A DNA stretch of 64,000 nt from Massilia sp. PDC64 (GCF_900101265.1 NZ_FMZS01000012.1:1-64000), one strand, 5' to 3'. Counted from the stretch's first letter, positions 46,533 to 56,357 are shown. Notes: generated from the letters alone by a model not told the origin. Translations and numbers: made by a program.

Positions 46533-48908
46533 ATGCAATCCGCTTTTAATCAACAACCCAAGTTGCGCCTGAGCATGATCGCTCTGGCATGCCAAGTGGC
46601 ATGCTTCGCGACCGCGGCCAACGCCCAGACTTCGACGGAAAAGACCGATACCGACGCGGGCCAGACCCGTACCGTGGTCATCACCGGCAAGAAGACCGGC
46701 ATGGGTTTGATGGTGACCGAAGATGCTCCGAAAGCACGTTCGACCATTACTGCTGCGGAACTGGAAAAACAGCGCCCGACCGGCAACGCCTACCAGGCGC
46801 TGGAACTGCTCCCGTCGGTTAACAGCTACAACTACGATGCGACCGGCCTGTTCGGTGGCGGCCTGACCCTGCGCGGCTTCAACAGCGACCAGATCGGCGC
46901 GACCATCAACGGCGTGCCGGTCAACGACTCGGGTTCGTTCTCGGTCTACCCGCAAGAATACGTCGACCAGGAAAACACCTGCTCGGAATTCGTGACCCAG
47001 GGTTCGACGGACGTCGACTCGCCGCAAGTCGGCGCATCGGGCGGTAACTTCGGCATCATTACCTGCAACCCGGAAGACAAGCAACGCGTCCGCTACATGC
47101 AGACCATCGGTCAGCTGAACATGTACAAGACGTTCGTGCGCTACGACACCGGCCGCCTGGCGGATGGCCGTTCGAAGGCCTTCATCTCGATCTCGCGCGC
47201 CAAGTCGGACAAGTGGAAGGGCGAGGGCGAGGCCCAGCGCAACCACATCGACGCAGGCTTCAACTACGACTGGGACCGCTTCAACTACATCCACGCCACC
47301 GTGCTGTGGAATTCGGCAAAGAATAATAACTTCCAGAGCTACAGCCGCGCCGACTTCGCCAAGTACGGCTACTACTGGGATTACGCCCCGGTGTTCGCCG
47401 GCCACGCGACCCCGACCGCAGGCAAGGCCGACGTCGATCCGGGCACGTCGACCGCATCGCCGGCCTACTACAAGCTGTCGATGAACCCGTTCAAGAACGC
47501 CATCGCATCGGCCACCGCCAAATTCCGCCTGCGTGACGACCTCGACATCAAGATCGTGCCTTACTACTGGTACGGTTTCGGCAACGGCGGTACCCAGCAG
47601 AAGAACCTGTCGGAAGCCACCGGCTTCCTGGGCGGCGCAGTCGACCTGAACGGCGACGGCGACACCAAGGACACCGTGACCATCGCCAGCGCCAGCGTGA
47701 CGCGCACCAGCCGTCCAGGTATCACGACCTCGCTGAACTGGAATATCGGTAACAACAACATCATCGGCGGCGTGTGGTGGGAGCGTGCGAACCACGAGCA
47801 GACCCAGCCGGCAGTTCGCGTGGACAACGCGGGCAATATGAACGACCTGTGGCTGCAGGACGGCCAACTGACGCGCGTGAACGGCGTCCCGTACCAGGGC
47901 CGTGACTGGAAGACGGTGTCGACCGCCTATCAGGCCTTCATCCAGGACACGATCACGCTGATGGACGACAAGCTGACCGTCAACGTCGGCCTGCGTACCC
48001 CGCACATCAAGCGTGACTTCACCAACTTCGCCAACGAAGGCGCGAACGTCAACTACCATATCCAGCGTACGTATGACGACGTGCTGCCGCAGATCGGCAT
48101 CCGTTACCGCCTGACCAACGACGACCAGCTGTACGCGTCGCTGGCCAAGAACATGAAGGCCCCGGGCAACTTCGTGTACGCGACCACGAACGGCAACGTG
48201 TTCTGGGACAAGACCACCGGCGCCGTCACCATCAAGAGCGACGTCAAGCCGGAAGTGTCGTACAGCTTCGACGCGGGCTATCGCCACCAGACCAGCAAGT
48301 GGATCGGCACCGTGGACGTCTACGCGACCGACTTCCGCGATCGCATGGCAACGGCCTACGACCCGGTCAACCTGGTGAGCTCGACGACCAACGTCGGCAA
48401 GGTGAAGAACTACGGCTTCGAAGTCGAAGCGGGCAACACGCCGATCAACGGCTGGTCGGCCTATGTCTCGTACGGCTACATCCATAGCGAGATCAAGGAA
48501 AACATGCAGGTCGGTGCGAATCAGTTCATTCCGACGGCTGGCAACGAGTTCCCGCTGACCCCGAAGCAGAAGCTCGGCCTGTCGCTGCAGTACGAGCAGG
48601 GCGCGTTCTGGGGCCGCCTGACGGCCAAGACCACCAGCCAGCAGCAGGCCACGCTGGCGAACGACGAGCAGGTGCCGGGTTATACGCTGTTCGGCATCGA
48701 TGGCGGCTACAAGTTCCAGGACTTCGGCGCCATCAAGAACCCGAAGCTGACCTTCAACGTCAGCAACCTGACGAGCAAGGAGTACTACAACCCGTCGTCG
48801 CAGAGCGTGATCAACGCCAAGGCCTACGGCACGGTCACGGCGAAGAACGTGTTCTACTACGCCGGTGCGCCGCGCTTCGTCTCGGCCACCCTCTCGCTCG
48901 ACTTCTGA
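46533..48908 (+). CDS. TonB-dependent receptor
   Basis: A 791-residue outer-membrane receptor importing a substrate with energy from TonB. The signal peptide ends at about residue 31 (ATAANA). A TonB-box-like stretch (TRTVVITGKK) is followed by the plug (ITAAELEKQRPTGNAYQALE, GGLTLRGFNSDQIGATING) and a beta-barrel ending in SATLSLDF. The plug cysteines at QENTCSEF and IITCNPED may form a disulfide. The sequence does not name the substrate, but the genes around it (nuclease, nucleotidase, deaminase) suggest nucleotides or nucleosides. A terminator follows. Confidence 0.92.
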   Translation: MQSAFNQQPKLRLSMIALACQVACFATAANAQTSTEKTDTDAGQTRTVVITGKKTGMGLMVTEDAPKARSTITAAELEKQRPTGNAYQALELLPSVNSYNYDATGLFGGGLTLRGFNSDQIGATINGVPVNDSGSFSVYPQEYVDQENTCSEFVTQGSTDVDSPQVGASGGNFGIITCNPEDKQRVRYMQTIGQLNMYKTFVRYDTGRLADGRSKAFISISRAKSDKWKGEGEAQRNHIDAGFNYDWDRFNYIHATVLWNSAKNNNFQSYSRADFAKYGYYWDYAPVFAGHATPTAGKADVDPGTSTASPAYYKLSMNPFKNAIASATAKFRLRDDLDIKIVPYYWYGFGNGGTQQKNLSEATGFLGGAVDLNGDGDTKDTVTIASASVTRTSRPGITTSLNWNIGNNNIIGGVWWERANHEQTQPAVRVDNAGNMNDLWLQDGQLTRVNGVPYQGRDWKTVSTAYQAFIQDTITLMDDKLTVNVGLRTPHIKRDFTNFANEGANVNYHIQRTYDDVLPQIGIRYRLTNDDQLYASLAKNMKAPGNFVYATTNGNVFWDKTTGAVTIKSDVKPEVSYSFDAGYRHQTSKWIGTVDVYATDFRDRMATAYDPVNLVSSTTNVGKVKNYGFEVEAGNTPINGWSAYVSYGYIHSEIKENMQVGANQFIPTAGNEFPLTPKQKLGLSLQYEQGAFWGRLTAKTTSQQQATLANDEQVPGYTLFGIDGGYKFQDFGAIKNPKLTFNVSNLTSKEYYNPSSQSVINAKAYGTVTAKNVFYYAGAPRFVSATLSLDF

Positions 48909-48968
48909 TGCGAGCTCACGCTGCGCGCTTGGCAAGACGGCGCGCAGCGTCCAGAATGGAGTCTTTCG

Positions 48969-48990
48969 GCGGGCCTTCGGGCCCGCTTTT
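48969..48990 (+). terminator. Rho-independent terminator after the TonB-dependent receptor gene
   Basis: Stem GCGGGCC, TTCG tetraloop, GGCCCGC, then TTTT. It lies 60 bases after the receptor stop and before the 5'-nucleotidase gene, so these are probably separate transcripts or partial read-through. Confidence 0.85.
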
Positions 48991-49017
48991 ACTTCCGCGC
49001 CCGACACGTATTTACCC

Positions 49018-50685
49018 ATGTTTTCCCGCATTCTTGTCTCCGGTGTCGCACTGCCCCTGCTGGTTGCCGGTTGCGCCGTGCCGCCATCGCGCCCGCTCGA
49101 GATCAACCTCGTCGCGCTGAACGACTTCCACGGCAACCTCGAGCCCAGCAAGTACACGTACACGCCGCCGGGTACGACGCAACCGCGCACGATCCAGGCG
49201 GGCGGCATCGACGTGTTGAAGGGCGCGTTGGACACGTTCCGCAAGGATGACCCGGACCTGCTGTTCGTCGCGGCCGGCGACCTCGTCGGTGCAAGTCCCG
49301 CCGCGTCGTCGATGTTCGCGGACGAACCGAGCATCGAGGCGCTGAACCGCATGGGCCTCGTCGCCAGCTCGCTCGGCAACCACGAATTCGACCAGGGCCC
49401 GAAGGAGCTGCTGCGCCAGCAGCACGGCGGCTGCGATTCGCCCCGTCCCGCGAAAGCGTGCCGCTTCTCGCCCGATTTCAAGGGCGCCGGTTTTACCTAC
49501 CTCGCTGCCAACGTCGTCGACGCGCAGACGGGGAAAACGCTCGTGCCGGGCTGGCGCATCGTCGACGTCAAGGGCGTCAAGGTGGGCCTGATCGGCGCCG
49601 TGCTGCACGACCTCGCGTCCGTGACGATCGCCTCGTCCATTAAAGGCCTGGCCGTCAACGATGAAGCGGCCTCCATCAACGCCGTGCTGCCCGCGATGCG
49701 CGCGCAGGGCGCGCAGGTGTTCGTCGTGCTGATCCACGAAGGCGGCTTTGCCGACCAGCCGTACGACAAGGCCGATTGCGACACCCTGCACGGTCCCATC
49801 GTCGCCATCACGAAGAAGCTCGACCCCGCGATCCGCCTCGTCATCAGCGGCCACTCGCACACGGGCTATCTGTGCAAGGTGGAAGGCAAGGTCGTCACGC
49901 AGGCGGACGCCTACGGCCACTTGCTGTCGCGCATCAAGCTGACCCTGGACCCGGCCACGAAGGCCGTCCAGGACATCCAGGTGCGCAACGTCGTGATGGC
50001 GCCTGATGCCCCAGGGGGCATCCCATTCACGCCCGACGCCGGCCTGTCCGCCTACCTCGCGGACGTGCGCGCGAAGAGCCGCGCGGAGCTCGCGAAGCCG
50101 GCGGCGCGCATCGCGTCCGCCATCTCGCGCAAGGAGAATGCATCCGGCGAATCGGCGCTGGGCGGCGTGATCGCCGACGCGGCCGTCGCCGCCACGCGCG
50201 ACCAGGGCGCGCAGATCGGCTTCATGAACCCGGGCGGCATCCGCAAGGACCTGGAAACAGGAGAAGGCGGCGTCGTCAGCTTCGGCCAGGCCCAGGCCGT
50301 GCTCCCGTTCGGGAACACGCTCGTCGTGATGGACCTCACGGGTGCGCAACTGCGCCGCGTGCTCGAACAGCAGTGGGACCGGCCGGCGTCGTCCGACCCG
50401 TCTATCCTGGCCGTGTCCAGCAGCCTCACGTACGACTGGGACAGCACCCGGCCCGTCGGCCGCCGCACGGCGAACGTGAAGGTGGACGGTGTCCCGCTCG
50501 CCGACGACAAGGTCTATCGTGTGGTGGCGAACAACTTCGTGGCCGAGGGTGGCGACAATTTCCCGATGTTTGCCAAGGGCACGCGCCGTGTCGAGACGGG
50601 CCTGCGCGACCTCGACGCGTTGATCGCTTACCTGCAAAAACACCCGGAAGCCGGCGCCGCGCCGCGCATCCATAAAGTGCGCTAA
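49018..50685 (+). CDS. Lipoprotein 5'-nucleotidase / metallophosphatase
   Basis: A 555-residue 5'-nucleotidase family (UshA-like) enzyme that dephosphorylates nucleoside monophosphates. The lipobox LLVAGC puts the acylated Cys19 at the mature N-terminus, so it is membrane-anchored on the periplasmic side or at the outer membrane. The metallophosphatase domain has NDFHGN, AAGDLVGASPAAS, SLGNHEFDQG, LIHEGG and ISGHSHTGY; the C-terminal domain has NPGGIRKDL and LPFGNTLVVMDLTG for substrate binding. The start at 49018 is preceded by a poor ribosome binding site. The S1/P1 nuclease gene follows by 31 bases. Confidence 0.93.
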   Translation: MFSRILVSGVALPLLVAGCAVPPSRPLEINLVALNDFHGNLEPSKYTYTPPGTTQPRTIQAGGIDVLKGALDTFRKDDPDLLFVAAGDLVGASPAASSMFADEPSIEALNRMGLVASSLGNHEFDQGPKELLRQQHGGCDSPRPAKACRFSPDFKGAGFTYLAANVVDAQTGKTLVPGWRIVDVKGVKVGLIGAVLHDLASVTIASSIKGLAVNDEAASINAVLPAMRAQGAQVFVVLIHEGGFADQPYDKADCDTLHGPIVAITKKLDPAIRLVISGHSHTGYLCKVEGKVVTQADAYGHLLSRIKLTLDPATKAVQDIQVRNVVMAPDAPGGIPFTPDAGLSAYLADVRAKSRAELAKPAARIASAISRKENASGESALGGVIADAAVAATRDQGAQIGFMNPGGIRKDLETGEGGVVSFGQAQAVLPFGNTLVVMDLTGAQLRRVLEQQWDRPASSDPSILAVSSSLTYDWDSTRPVGRRTANVKVDGVPLADDKVYRVVANNFVAEGGDNFPMFAKGTRRVETGLRDLDALIAYLQKHPEAGAAPRIHKVR

Positions 50686-50716
50686 CGATATAAACAGTTT
50701 TGGACGAGAGATCCTC

Positions 50717-51769
50717 ATGAAGAAAATCGCATGTGTCGTGGCGCTGGCCGGCGCCTTCGTGTCGCTGGACGCGGCCGCATGGGGCACGGACGGCCACCGC
50801 GCCGTGGGCGCCATCGCCGACAAACTGATCAAAGGTTCGAATGCCGAGGCGCACGTGAAAGCGCTGCTGCTGCCGGGCGAATCGCTGGAAGCCGTGTCGA
50901 CCTGGCCCGACTGCGTGAAGGGCAACTGGTGCGGCCCGCAGACGCCGGAGATGATCGAGTACGTGAACGCGAATCCGAAGCACAGCGAATACCACTACAC
51001 GGACGTCCCGTTCCAGCTCGACCACTACCACGACGGCGCCGCCGGCACGGCCGACGACGACATCGTGCAGACCCTGAAGGAAGCCATCGCCGTCCTGCAG
51101 GGCAAGGACACGCCCGCGACGAATCCGCACAAGTTCACGAAGCGCCAGGCGCTGATCCTCGTGACGCACCTGGCGGGCGACATCGTCCAGCCGCTGCACG
51201 TGGGTGCCGCGTTCGTCGACAAGGACGGCAAGTTCGTCGTGCCAAAGACGAAGGCCGAGATCGACGAGACCGTCGTCTTCGATTCGCGCGGCGGCAACAA
51301 CTTCCTGATGGACGACGCGAAGATCGAGCAGATGTCCGCGAATCTCATCCCGCCGGGCGAACCGAAGCCAGTGAAACCGGGCGTGCCGAAGGCGCTGACG
51401 AAGCCGTTCCACTCGTACTGGGACAGCACGACGGTCGACTACGCGTTCCGCCGCATCCGCACGAAGACGCCGGAACAGTTCGCGCAAGCCGCCATCGACG
51501 GCAAGCCGAACGTGGCGCAGAACACGGGCGACCCCGTCACCTGGCCGTACCAGTGGGCGGACGATACGCTGGCCGTCTCCAAGATCGCATTCGCGGGCGT
51601 CACCGCCGGCAAGATCGTGCCGCAGACGGGCAAGAAGGGCGAGACCTATTACACGTGGAGCCTGGAAGTGCCGGCCGATTACCCGGTGCCCAGCTCGGCA
51701 CTTGCAAAGACACAGATGATCAAGGGCGGCTACAACCTGGCCGCGCTGCTGAAGGCGATCTGGCCGTAA
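50717..51769 (+). CDS. Exported S1/P1 nuclease
   Basis: A 350-residue zinc nuclease of the S1/P1 family, degrading single-stranded DNA and RNA to 5'-mononucleotides, the substrate of the neighbouring nucleotidase. The signal peptide MKKIACVVALAGAFVSLDAA ends so that Trp22 (AWGTDGH) becomes the N-terminal zinc ligand, as in P1 nuclease. Other ligands are visible in STWPDCVK, HYTDVPF, THLAGDIVQPLHVG and RGGNNFLMD. GAGAGATCC precedes the start. A terminator follows. Confidence 0.93.
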   Translation: MKKIACVVALAGAFVSLDAAAWGTDGHRAVGAIADKLIKGSNAEAHVKALLLPGESLEAVSTWPDCVKGNWCGPQTPEMIEYVNANPKHSEYHYTDVPFQLDHYHDGAAGTADDDIVQTLKEAIAVLQGKDTPATNPHKFTKRQALILVTHLAGDIVQPLHVGAAFVDKDGKFVVPKTKAEIDETVVFDSRGGNNFLMDDAKIEQMSANLIPPGEPKPVKPGVPKALTKPFHSYWDSTTVDYAFRRIRTKTPEQFAQAAIDGKPNVAQNTGDPVTWPYQWADDTLAVSKIAFAGVTAGKIVPQTGKKGETYYTWSLEVPADYPVPSSALAKTQMIKGGYNLAALLKAIWP

Positions 51770-51791
51770 TCCCGGCGCCAACCTTCCGCAA

Positions 51792-51829
51792 GCCGCCGCG
51801 CGCCCACGAGGCCACGGCGGCTTTTTTTT
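51792..51829 (+). terminator. Rho-independent terminator after the S1/P1 nuclease gene
   Basis: Stem GCCGCCG (51792-51798) and CGGCGGC (51815-51821) followed by eight T. It ends the nucleotidase-nuclease unit. Confidence 0.85.
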
Positions 51830-51869
51830 ATGCGTTAGAATCCGGCGCAACCCAACCCGGACCCTCGCC

Positions 51870-52697
51870 ATGACCACCATTCTCCGTTTCATTGTCCCAG
51901 CGGCTGCGCTGCTGGCCTTCGTTCCCGCGCAGGCCGCCGAACCCAACCTTCCGCTGTGGGAGGCGGGCATCGGCGCCGCCGTGTTCAACACGCCCGCCTA
52001 CCCGGGCGCATCCGACCGCAGCAACCGCGGCCTCGTGCTGCCTTTCCTGCTGTACCGCGGCAAGGTGCTGCGCGCCGACCAGCAGGGCGTCGGCGCGCGC
52101 CTGCTGGACACGGACAAGGTCGAATTCGACATCGGCTTCGCGGGCGCGCTGCCGTCCCGGTCAGACGACGTCGAGGCGCGCCGCGGCATGCCCGACCTCG
52201 GCACGCTCGTCGAATTCGGCCCGCGCGTGAAATACAAATTCGCCGACCTGGGCGGAGCGGGGCGGTTGCGCTTCGAGCTGCCCGTGCGCGCCGTCATCGA
52301 AGCGCGCGGCGGCCTGCGCCGCCAGGGCTGGACGACGGAGCCGCGCTTCGTGTGGGAACGCCGCGGCGACGCGGGCCGCTGGACCGTGGAAGCGCAGGTC
52401 GGCGCCGTGTTCGGCGACCGCCGCGTCCACGGCTATTTCTACGACGTCGCGCCGCAGTATGCGACGGCGGACCGGCCGGCGTACCGGGCGGACAGCGGCC
52501 TGATGCTGGTGCGGACGGGCGTGTTCGGCACGGTCCGGGTCAATCCAGACGTGCGCGCGTTCGCGTTCGTGCGGCTGGACAGCTATGCGGGGAATGCGAA
52601 CCGGGACAGTCCGTTGTTCTGGAAGGACTTCGGCCCATCGGCCGGGGTGGGGCTGGCGTGGACGCTGGCGCGCTCGTCGCGGCGCGCCAACGAGTAA
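51870..52697 (+). CDS. MipA/OmpV family outer-membrane protein
   Basis: A 275-residue protein with signal peptide (MTTILRFIVPAAALLAFVPAQAA) and the MipA/OmpV pattern: LWEAGIGAAVFNTPAYPGAS and VLPFLLYRGKVLRAD near the start, beta-strand alternation afterwards and a final GLAWTLARS. The family forms outer-membrane barrels; in E. coli MipA is a scaffold for murein synthesis enzymes, though most members are of unknown role. It converges on the ABC permease gene. Confidence 0.88.
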   Translation: MTTILRFIVPAAALLAFVPAQAAEPNLPLWEAGIGAAVFNTPAYPGASDRSNRGLVLPFLLYRGKVLRADQQGVGARLLDTDKVEFDIGFAGALPSRSDDVEARRGMPDLGTLVEFGPRVKYKFADLGGAGRLRFELPVRAVIEARGGLRRQGWTTEPRFVWERRGDAGRWTVEAQVGAVFGDRRVHGYFYDVAPQYATADRPAYRADSGLMLVRTGVFGTVRVNPDVRAFAFVRLDSYAGNANRDSPLFWKDFGPSAGVGLAWTLARSSRRANE

Positions 52698-52700
52698 CGT

Positions 52701-53666
52701 TCAACGCGACTTGACGAAGGGCTTGCCGATCGCTTTGGGTGCCACCGACTTGGCCATCAGGCCGGCCAGCACGACGACGGTGACGATGTACGGAATCGCC
52801 TGGATCAGGGAACCCGGCAGGCGGCCCACGACGGGCAGGTCGACGCCTTCGAGCTGGATCTGGATCGCGCCGAACAGGCCGAACATCAGGCACCCGAGCA
52901 CCGTGTGCAGAGGCCGCCAGTTGCCGAACACGAGCGCCGTCAGCGCCAGGTAGCCGGCGCCGGCCGACATGTCGCGCAGGAAGAAGCCGCTCTGGACCAG
53001 GGTCAGGTACGCACCCGAGAACGAGCACAGCACGCCCGCCACGAACATGGCGAGATAACGCGTGCGCTCGACGGAGACGCCGGCCGCGTCGGCCGCATGC
53101 GGGTTCTCGCCGCACGCGCGCAGGCGCAGGCCGAAGCGGCTGTGGTACAGGACCCAGTGCACGACGGGCAGCAGCAGGAACGCGACGTAGACCAGCACCG
53201 ACTGGCCGCCGATCAGGTGGCCGTACAGCCAGCCGACGACGGGGATGTGCTCGACGGCCGCCGTGCCGGGCAGGACGACGTCGAACAGGCGCGCGTTGCG
53301 CAGGTCCGGCGTGCGGCCGCCCAGCTGGAAGAAGAATTGTGCGAGCACGAACGTCAGGCCGCTCATCGCGATGTTGATGGCGATGCCTGCCACGAGCTGG
53401 TTGCCCTTCTGCGTGATCGACACGAACGCCTGCACCATCGCGAGGGCGACCGAGACGCCGATGCCCGCGAGGATGCCGTACCACGGGTTCTGCGTGGCGT
53501 AGGCAACGGCGGCCGACGCGAACGCGGACGCGAGGATCTTGCCTTCGAGGCCGATGTCGACGACGCCCGAGCGCTCCGCGAACAGGCCGGCCAGCGCGGC
53601 GAACATCAGGACGGGCGCGTTGCGGACCGTGGAGACGATGATGCTGGCGAGTTGGAAGTCTTCCAT
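52701..53666 (-). CDS. Nucleoside-type ABC transporter permease
   Basis: A 321-residue permease of the branched-chain/BMP family (NupQ/YufQ type) with about eight hydrophobic segments. The motif FAERSGVVDIGLEGKILASA near residue 30 and GQSVLVYVAFLLLPVVHWVL with FGLRLRACGENPHAADAAGV (the ATPase-coupling loop) are characteristic. It is the last gene of the four-gene importer, directly after the other permease without a gap. Confidence 0.9.
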   Translation of the reverse strand: MEDFQLASIIVSTVRNAPVLMFAALAGLFAERSGVVDIGLEGKILASAFASAAVAYATQNPWYGILAGIGVSVALAMVQAFVSITQKGNQLVAGIAINIAMSGLTFVLAQFFFQLGGRTPDLRNARLFDVVLPGTAAVEHIPVVGWLYGHLIGGQSVLVYVAFLLLPVVHWVLYHSRFGLRLRACGENPHAADAAGVSVERTRYLAMFVAGVLCSFSGAYLTLVQSGFFLRDMSAGAGYLALTALVFGNWRPLHTVLGCLMFGLFGAIQIQLEGVDLPVVGRLPGSLIQAIPYIVTVVVLAGLMAKSVAPKAIGKPFVKSR

Positions 53667-54761
53667 TCAAATCCCCTTGTTGGCTCGGGTGGCGTTGATC
53701 AGTTTCAGGATGGCCGGGGCGTAGAAGTTTTCCATCGCGCCGCAGAACAGGATGATCAGGCCCTGGATGAAGATGAACGTCTCCTGCGGGATGTTGGGTT
53801 TTTCCAGTGACAGGTCGAAGCCGCCCTGGATCAGCGCGCCGAACAGCACGGACGACAGGAAGATGCCGACCGGATGCTGGCGGCCCATCAGCGCGATGGC
53901 GATGCCCACGAAGCCCGCGCCGGCGGGGAAGTTCAGCGACAGGTAGTGCGTCGAGCCCATCACGGAGTTGACGGCGCCGAGGCCCGCCAGCGCGCCCGAC
54001 ACGAGCATCGTCACGATGATCGTGCGGCTGATCTTCACGCCCGCGTAGTGCGCGGCGTGCGCGTTCAGGCCCGTCGCGCGCAGCTGGTAGCCCCACGACG
54101 AGCGCCACACGACGACGCCGTAGATGACCAGTGCGAGGATGGCGAGGAGGAAGCTGATGTTCAGCGGCGTGTCGCCCAGCACGGGCAGCAGCTTGTTCAA
54201 CAGGGGCAGGGCGGCGCTGTCGGCGAACACGCGCGACGCCGGGTTCTGCTGGCCCTCCGGGATCAGGTATTTCACGATCACGAAGTTCATCAGGCTCGCG
54301 GCGATGAAGTTGAACATGATCGTCGTGACGACGACGTGGCTGCCCCGTTTCGCCTGCAGATAGCCAGGAATGAACGCCCACAGCGCGCCGAAGACGGCCG
54401 CTCCGATCATGGCGAGCGGGATCATGAGGATGCCGGGCAGGTGCGCGTCGAGCGCGAGCACGACCCAGGTGAGGCCCAGGCCGCCCACGTACATCTGGCC
54501 TTCCGCGCCGATGTTGAAGAGGCCTGCCTGCATTGCGATCGACACGGCGAGGCCCGCGAAGATGAAGGTGCTCGCGTAGAACAGCGTGTACGCGAGGCCT
54601 TCCGGATCGAGGATGGCGCTGTCGACGAGGATGCGGAGGGATTCCGACGGGCTCTCGCCCAGCAGGTGGATCACGAGCCCCGCGACGAGCAGCGCCGACA
54701 TGAGGTTCAGGATGGGCAGGACGAAACCGGTGGCCCAGCGTGGCAATTCAGTCTTGGTCAT
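53667..54761 (-). CDS. Nucleoside-type ABC transporter permease
   Basis: A 364-residue permease (NupP/YufP type), the partner of the 52701 permease in a heterodimer. The hydrophobic N-terminus (FVLPILNLMSALLVAGLVIH), the FNIGAEGQMYVGG motif and the coupling loop WGYQLRATGLNAHAAHYAGV match the family. It lies between the ATPase gene and the second permease. Confidence 0.9.
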   Translation of the reverse strand: MTKTELPRWATGFVLPILNLMSALLVAGLVIHLLGESPSESLRILVDSAILDPEGLAYTLFYASTFIFAGLAVSIAMQAGLFNIGAEGQMYVGGLGLTWVVLALDAHLPGILMIPLAMIGAAVFGALWAFIPGYLQAKRGSHVVVTTIMFNFIAASLMNFVIVKYLIPEGQQNPASRVFADSAALPLLNKLLPVLGDTPLNISFLLAILALVIYGVVVWRSSWGYQLRATGLNAHAAHYAGVKISRTIIVTMLVSGALAGLGAVNSVMGSTHYLSLNFPAGAGFVGIAIALMGRQHPVGIFLSSVLFGALIQGGFDLSLEKPNIPQETFIFIQGLIILFCGAMENFYAPAILKLINATRANKGI

Positions 54762-54765
54762 GGTG

Positions 54766-56313
54766 TCAGTGCTTGTGCATGCCGCCCATCATAAGGCCGA
54801 TGCGGGTGGTGTCGAATTCGTCGATGGAGAGGATGCCGGTGATGCGGCCGCCGGACATCACGATGATGCGGTCCGCGAGCGCGCGCACCTCTTCCAGTTC
54901 CACCGACGACAGCAGGATCGCCACGCCTTCGTCGCGCAGGCGCAGCAGCTGCGTGTGGATGCTTTCGATGGTGCCGATGTCCACGCCGCGCGTCGGCTGG
55001 CCGACCAGCATCAGCTTCGGCTTCGCGGCCACTTCGCGCGCGATGACGACCTTCTGCTGGTTGCCGCCGGACAGGAGGCCGATGCGCAGGTCCGGGTTGT
55101 TCGGACGGACGTCGAACGCCGTCATCAGGTGCGCGCAGCGCTGCGCGATCTTTTTATGGTCGAACAGGCCCCAGCGGTTTTTTACCTTGTCCTGGTAGCC
55201 GAACACCGTGTTCTGCATGACGGAGAAATCCTTGATCACGCCATCGCGCAGGCGGTCCTCCGGCACGTGGCCGATGCCCAGTTCGCGGAACTCCGCCGGC
55301 AGGCCGTCCGCATTCGTGCGGCCGGAATAGGGTAAAACCTTGCCGAGGAATTCGACGTTCCCGCCCGTCGGCAACCGCATGCCGGACAGGATCTCCAGCA
55401 GCTCGCTCTGGCCATTGCCCGACACGCCCGCGATGGCGACGACTTCGCCCGCACGCAAGGTGAAGTCGATGTCGGACAGGAGGGCCACGCCGTTCGCATC
55501 TTTCAACTGCAGGTTGGAGACCTTCAGCACTTCCGCGCCCGGGTTGTACGGCGCGCGCGGCAGCTCGCTCTGGAGCGGGCGGCCGACCATCATGTTGGCC
55601 AGTTCTTCGCGCGACGTCTCCGCCGTCTTCACCGCGCCGACGACGCGGCCCGCGCGCATCACCGTCACTTCGTCCGTGATGTCCATGATCTCCTGCAGCT
55701 TGTGCGTGATCAGGATGATGGTCTTGCCCTGTTCCTTGAACAGCCGCAGGATCTCGAACAGCGACGCCGTCTCCTGCGCCGTCAGCACGGCGGTGGGCTC
55801 GTCGAGGATCAGGATGTTGGCGCTGCGGTAGATCTGCTTGAGGATCTCCACGCGCTGCTGCGCGCCGACGGACAGGTCGTGGATCGTCGCGAGCGGATCG
55901 ACTTCGAGGCGGTAGCGGTCGCAGATCTCGCGCAGCTTCGCTTCCACGGCGCCGCGCTTCGCAGCCAGCTTGAAGCCGCCCTCGTTGCCCAGCATGACGT
56001 TGTCGAGGACGGTCATGTTCTCGACGAGCATGAAGTGCTGGTGCACCATGCCGATGCCGAGGGAGATGGCCTCGTGGCTCGTGCGGATGTCCTGGGGCTG
56101 GCCGTCGATCAGGACCTGGCCGCTGTCGGCATTGTAGTAGCCGTACAGGATGCTCATCAGGGTCGACTTGCCGGCGCCGTTTTCGCCGATCACGCCATGG
56201 ATGGAGCCCTTGGCGATCGCGAAGCTGACGTCGGCATTCGCCTGCACCGCCCCGAAGGCTTTGCTAATGTTGCGAAATTCTACGGCTGGCTGCATAGCGG
56301 TCTGTCCATTCAT
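54766..56313 (-). CDS. Nucleoside-type ABC transporter ATP-binding protein
   Basis: A 515-residue double ABC ATPase (NupO/YufO type). The first domain has Walker A GENGAGKSTLMS, signature LSVGAQQRVEI and Walker B ILILDEPTAVL. The second has Walker A IAGVSGNGQSELLE (no canonical Lys, as usual for this family), signature LSGGNQQKVV and Walker B LMLVGQPTRGVD. The start at 56313 is separated from the binding-protein gene by a strong hairpin. Confidence 0.92.
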   Translation of the reverse strand: MNGQTAMQPAVEFRNISKAFGAVQANADVSFAIAKGSIHGVIGENGAGKSTLMSILYGYYNADSGQVLIDGQPQDIRTSHEAISLGIGMVHQHFMLVENMTVLDNVMLGNEGGFKLAAKRGAVEAKLREICDRYRLEVDPLATIHDLSVGAQQRVEILKQIYRSANILILDEPTAVLTAQETASLFEILRLFKEQGKTIILITHKLQEIMDITDEVTVMRAGRVVGAVKTAETSREELANMMVGRPLQSELPRAPYNPGAEVLKVSNLQLKDANGVALLSDIDFTLRAGEVVAIAGVSGNGQSELLEILSGMRLPTGGNVEFLGKVLPYSGRTNADGLPAEFRELGIGHVPEDRLRDGVIKDFSVMQNTVFGYQDKVKNRWGLFDHKKIAQRCAHLMTAFDVRPNNPDLRIGLLSGGNQQKVVIAREVAAKPKLMLVGQPTRGVDIGTIESIHTQLLRLRDEGVAILLSSVELEEVRALADRIIVMSGGRITGILSIDEFDTTRIGLMMGGMHKH

Positions 56314-56317
56314 TTAA

Positions 56318-56357
56318 AAGCGCGCCGCGCCGGCGTAAAAACCGGCGCGGCGCGCTT
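56318..56357 (-). terminator. Strong hairpin between the binding-protein and ATPase genes
   Basis: A perfect 16-bp stem: AAGCGCGCCGCGCCGG (56318-56333), loop of eight bases, then the exact complement (56342-56357). On the minus strand it is followed by TTTT. It probably acts as a partial terminator or mRNA stabiliser, giving more binding protein than transporter, as in many ABC operons. Confidence 0.75.
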
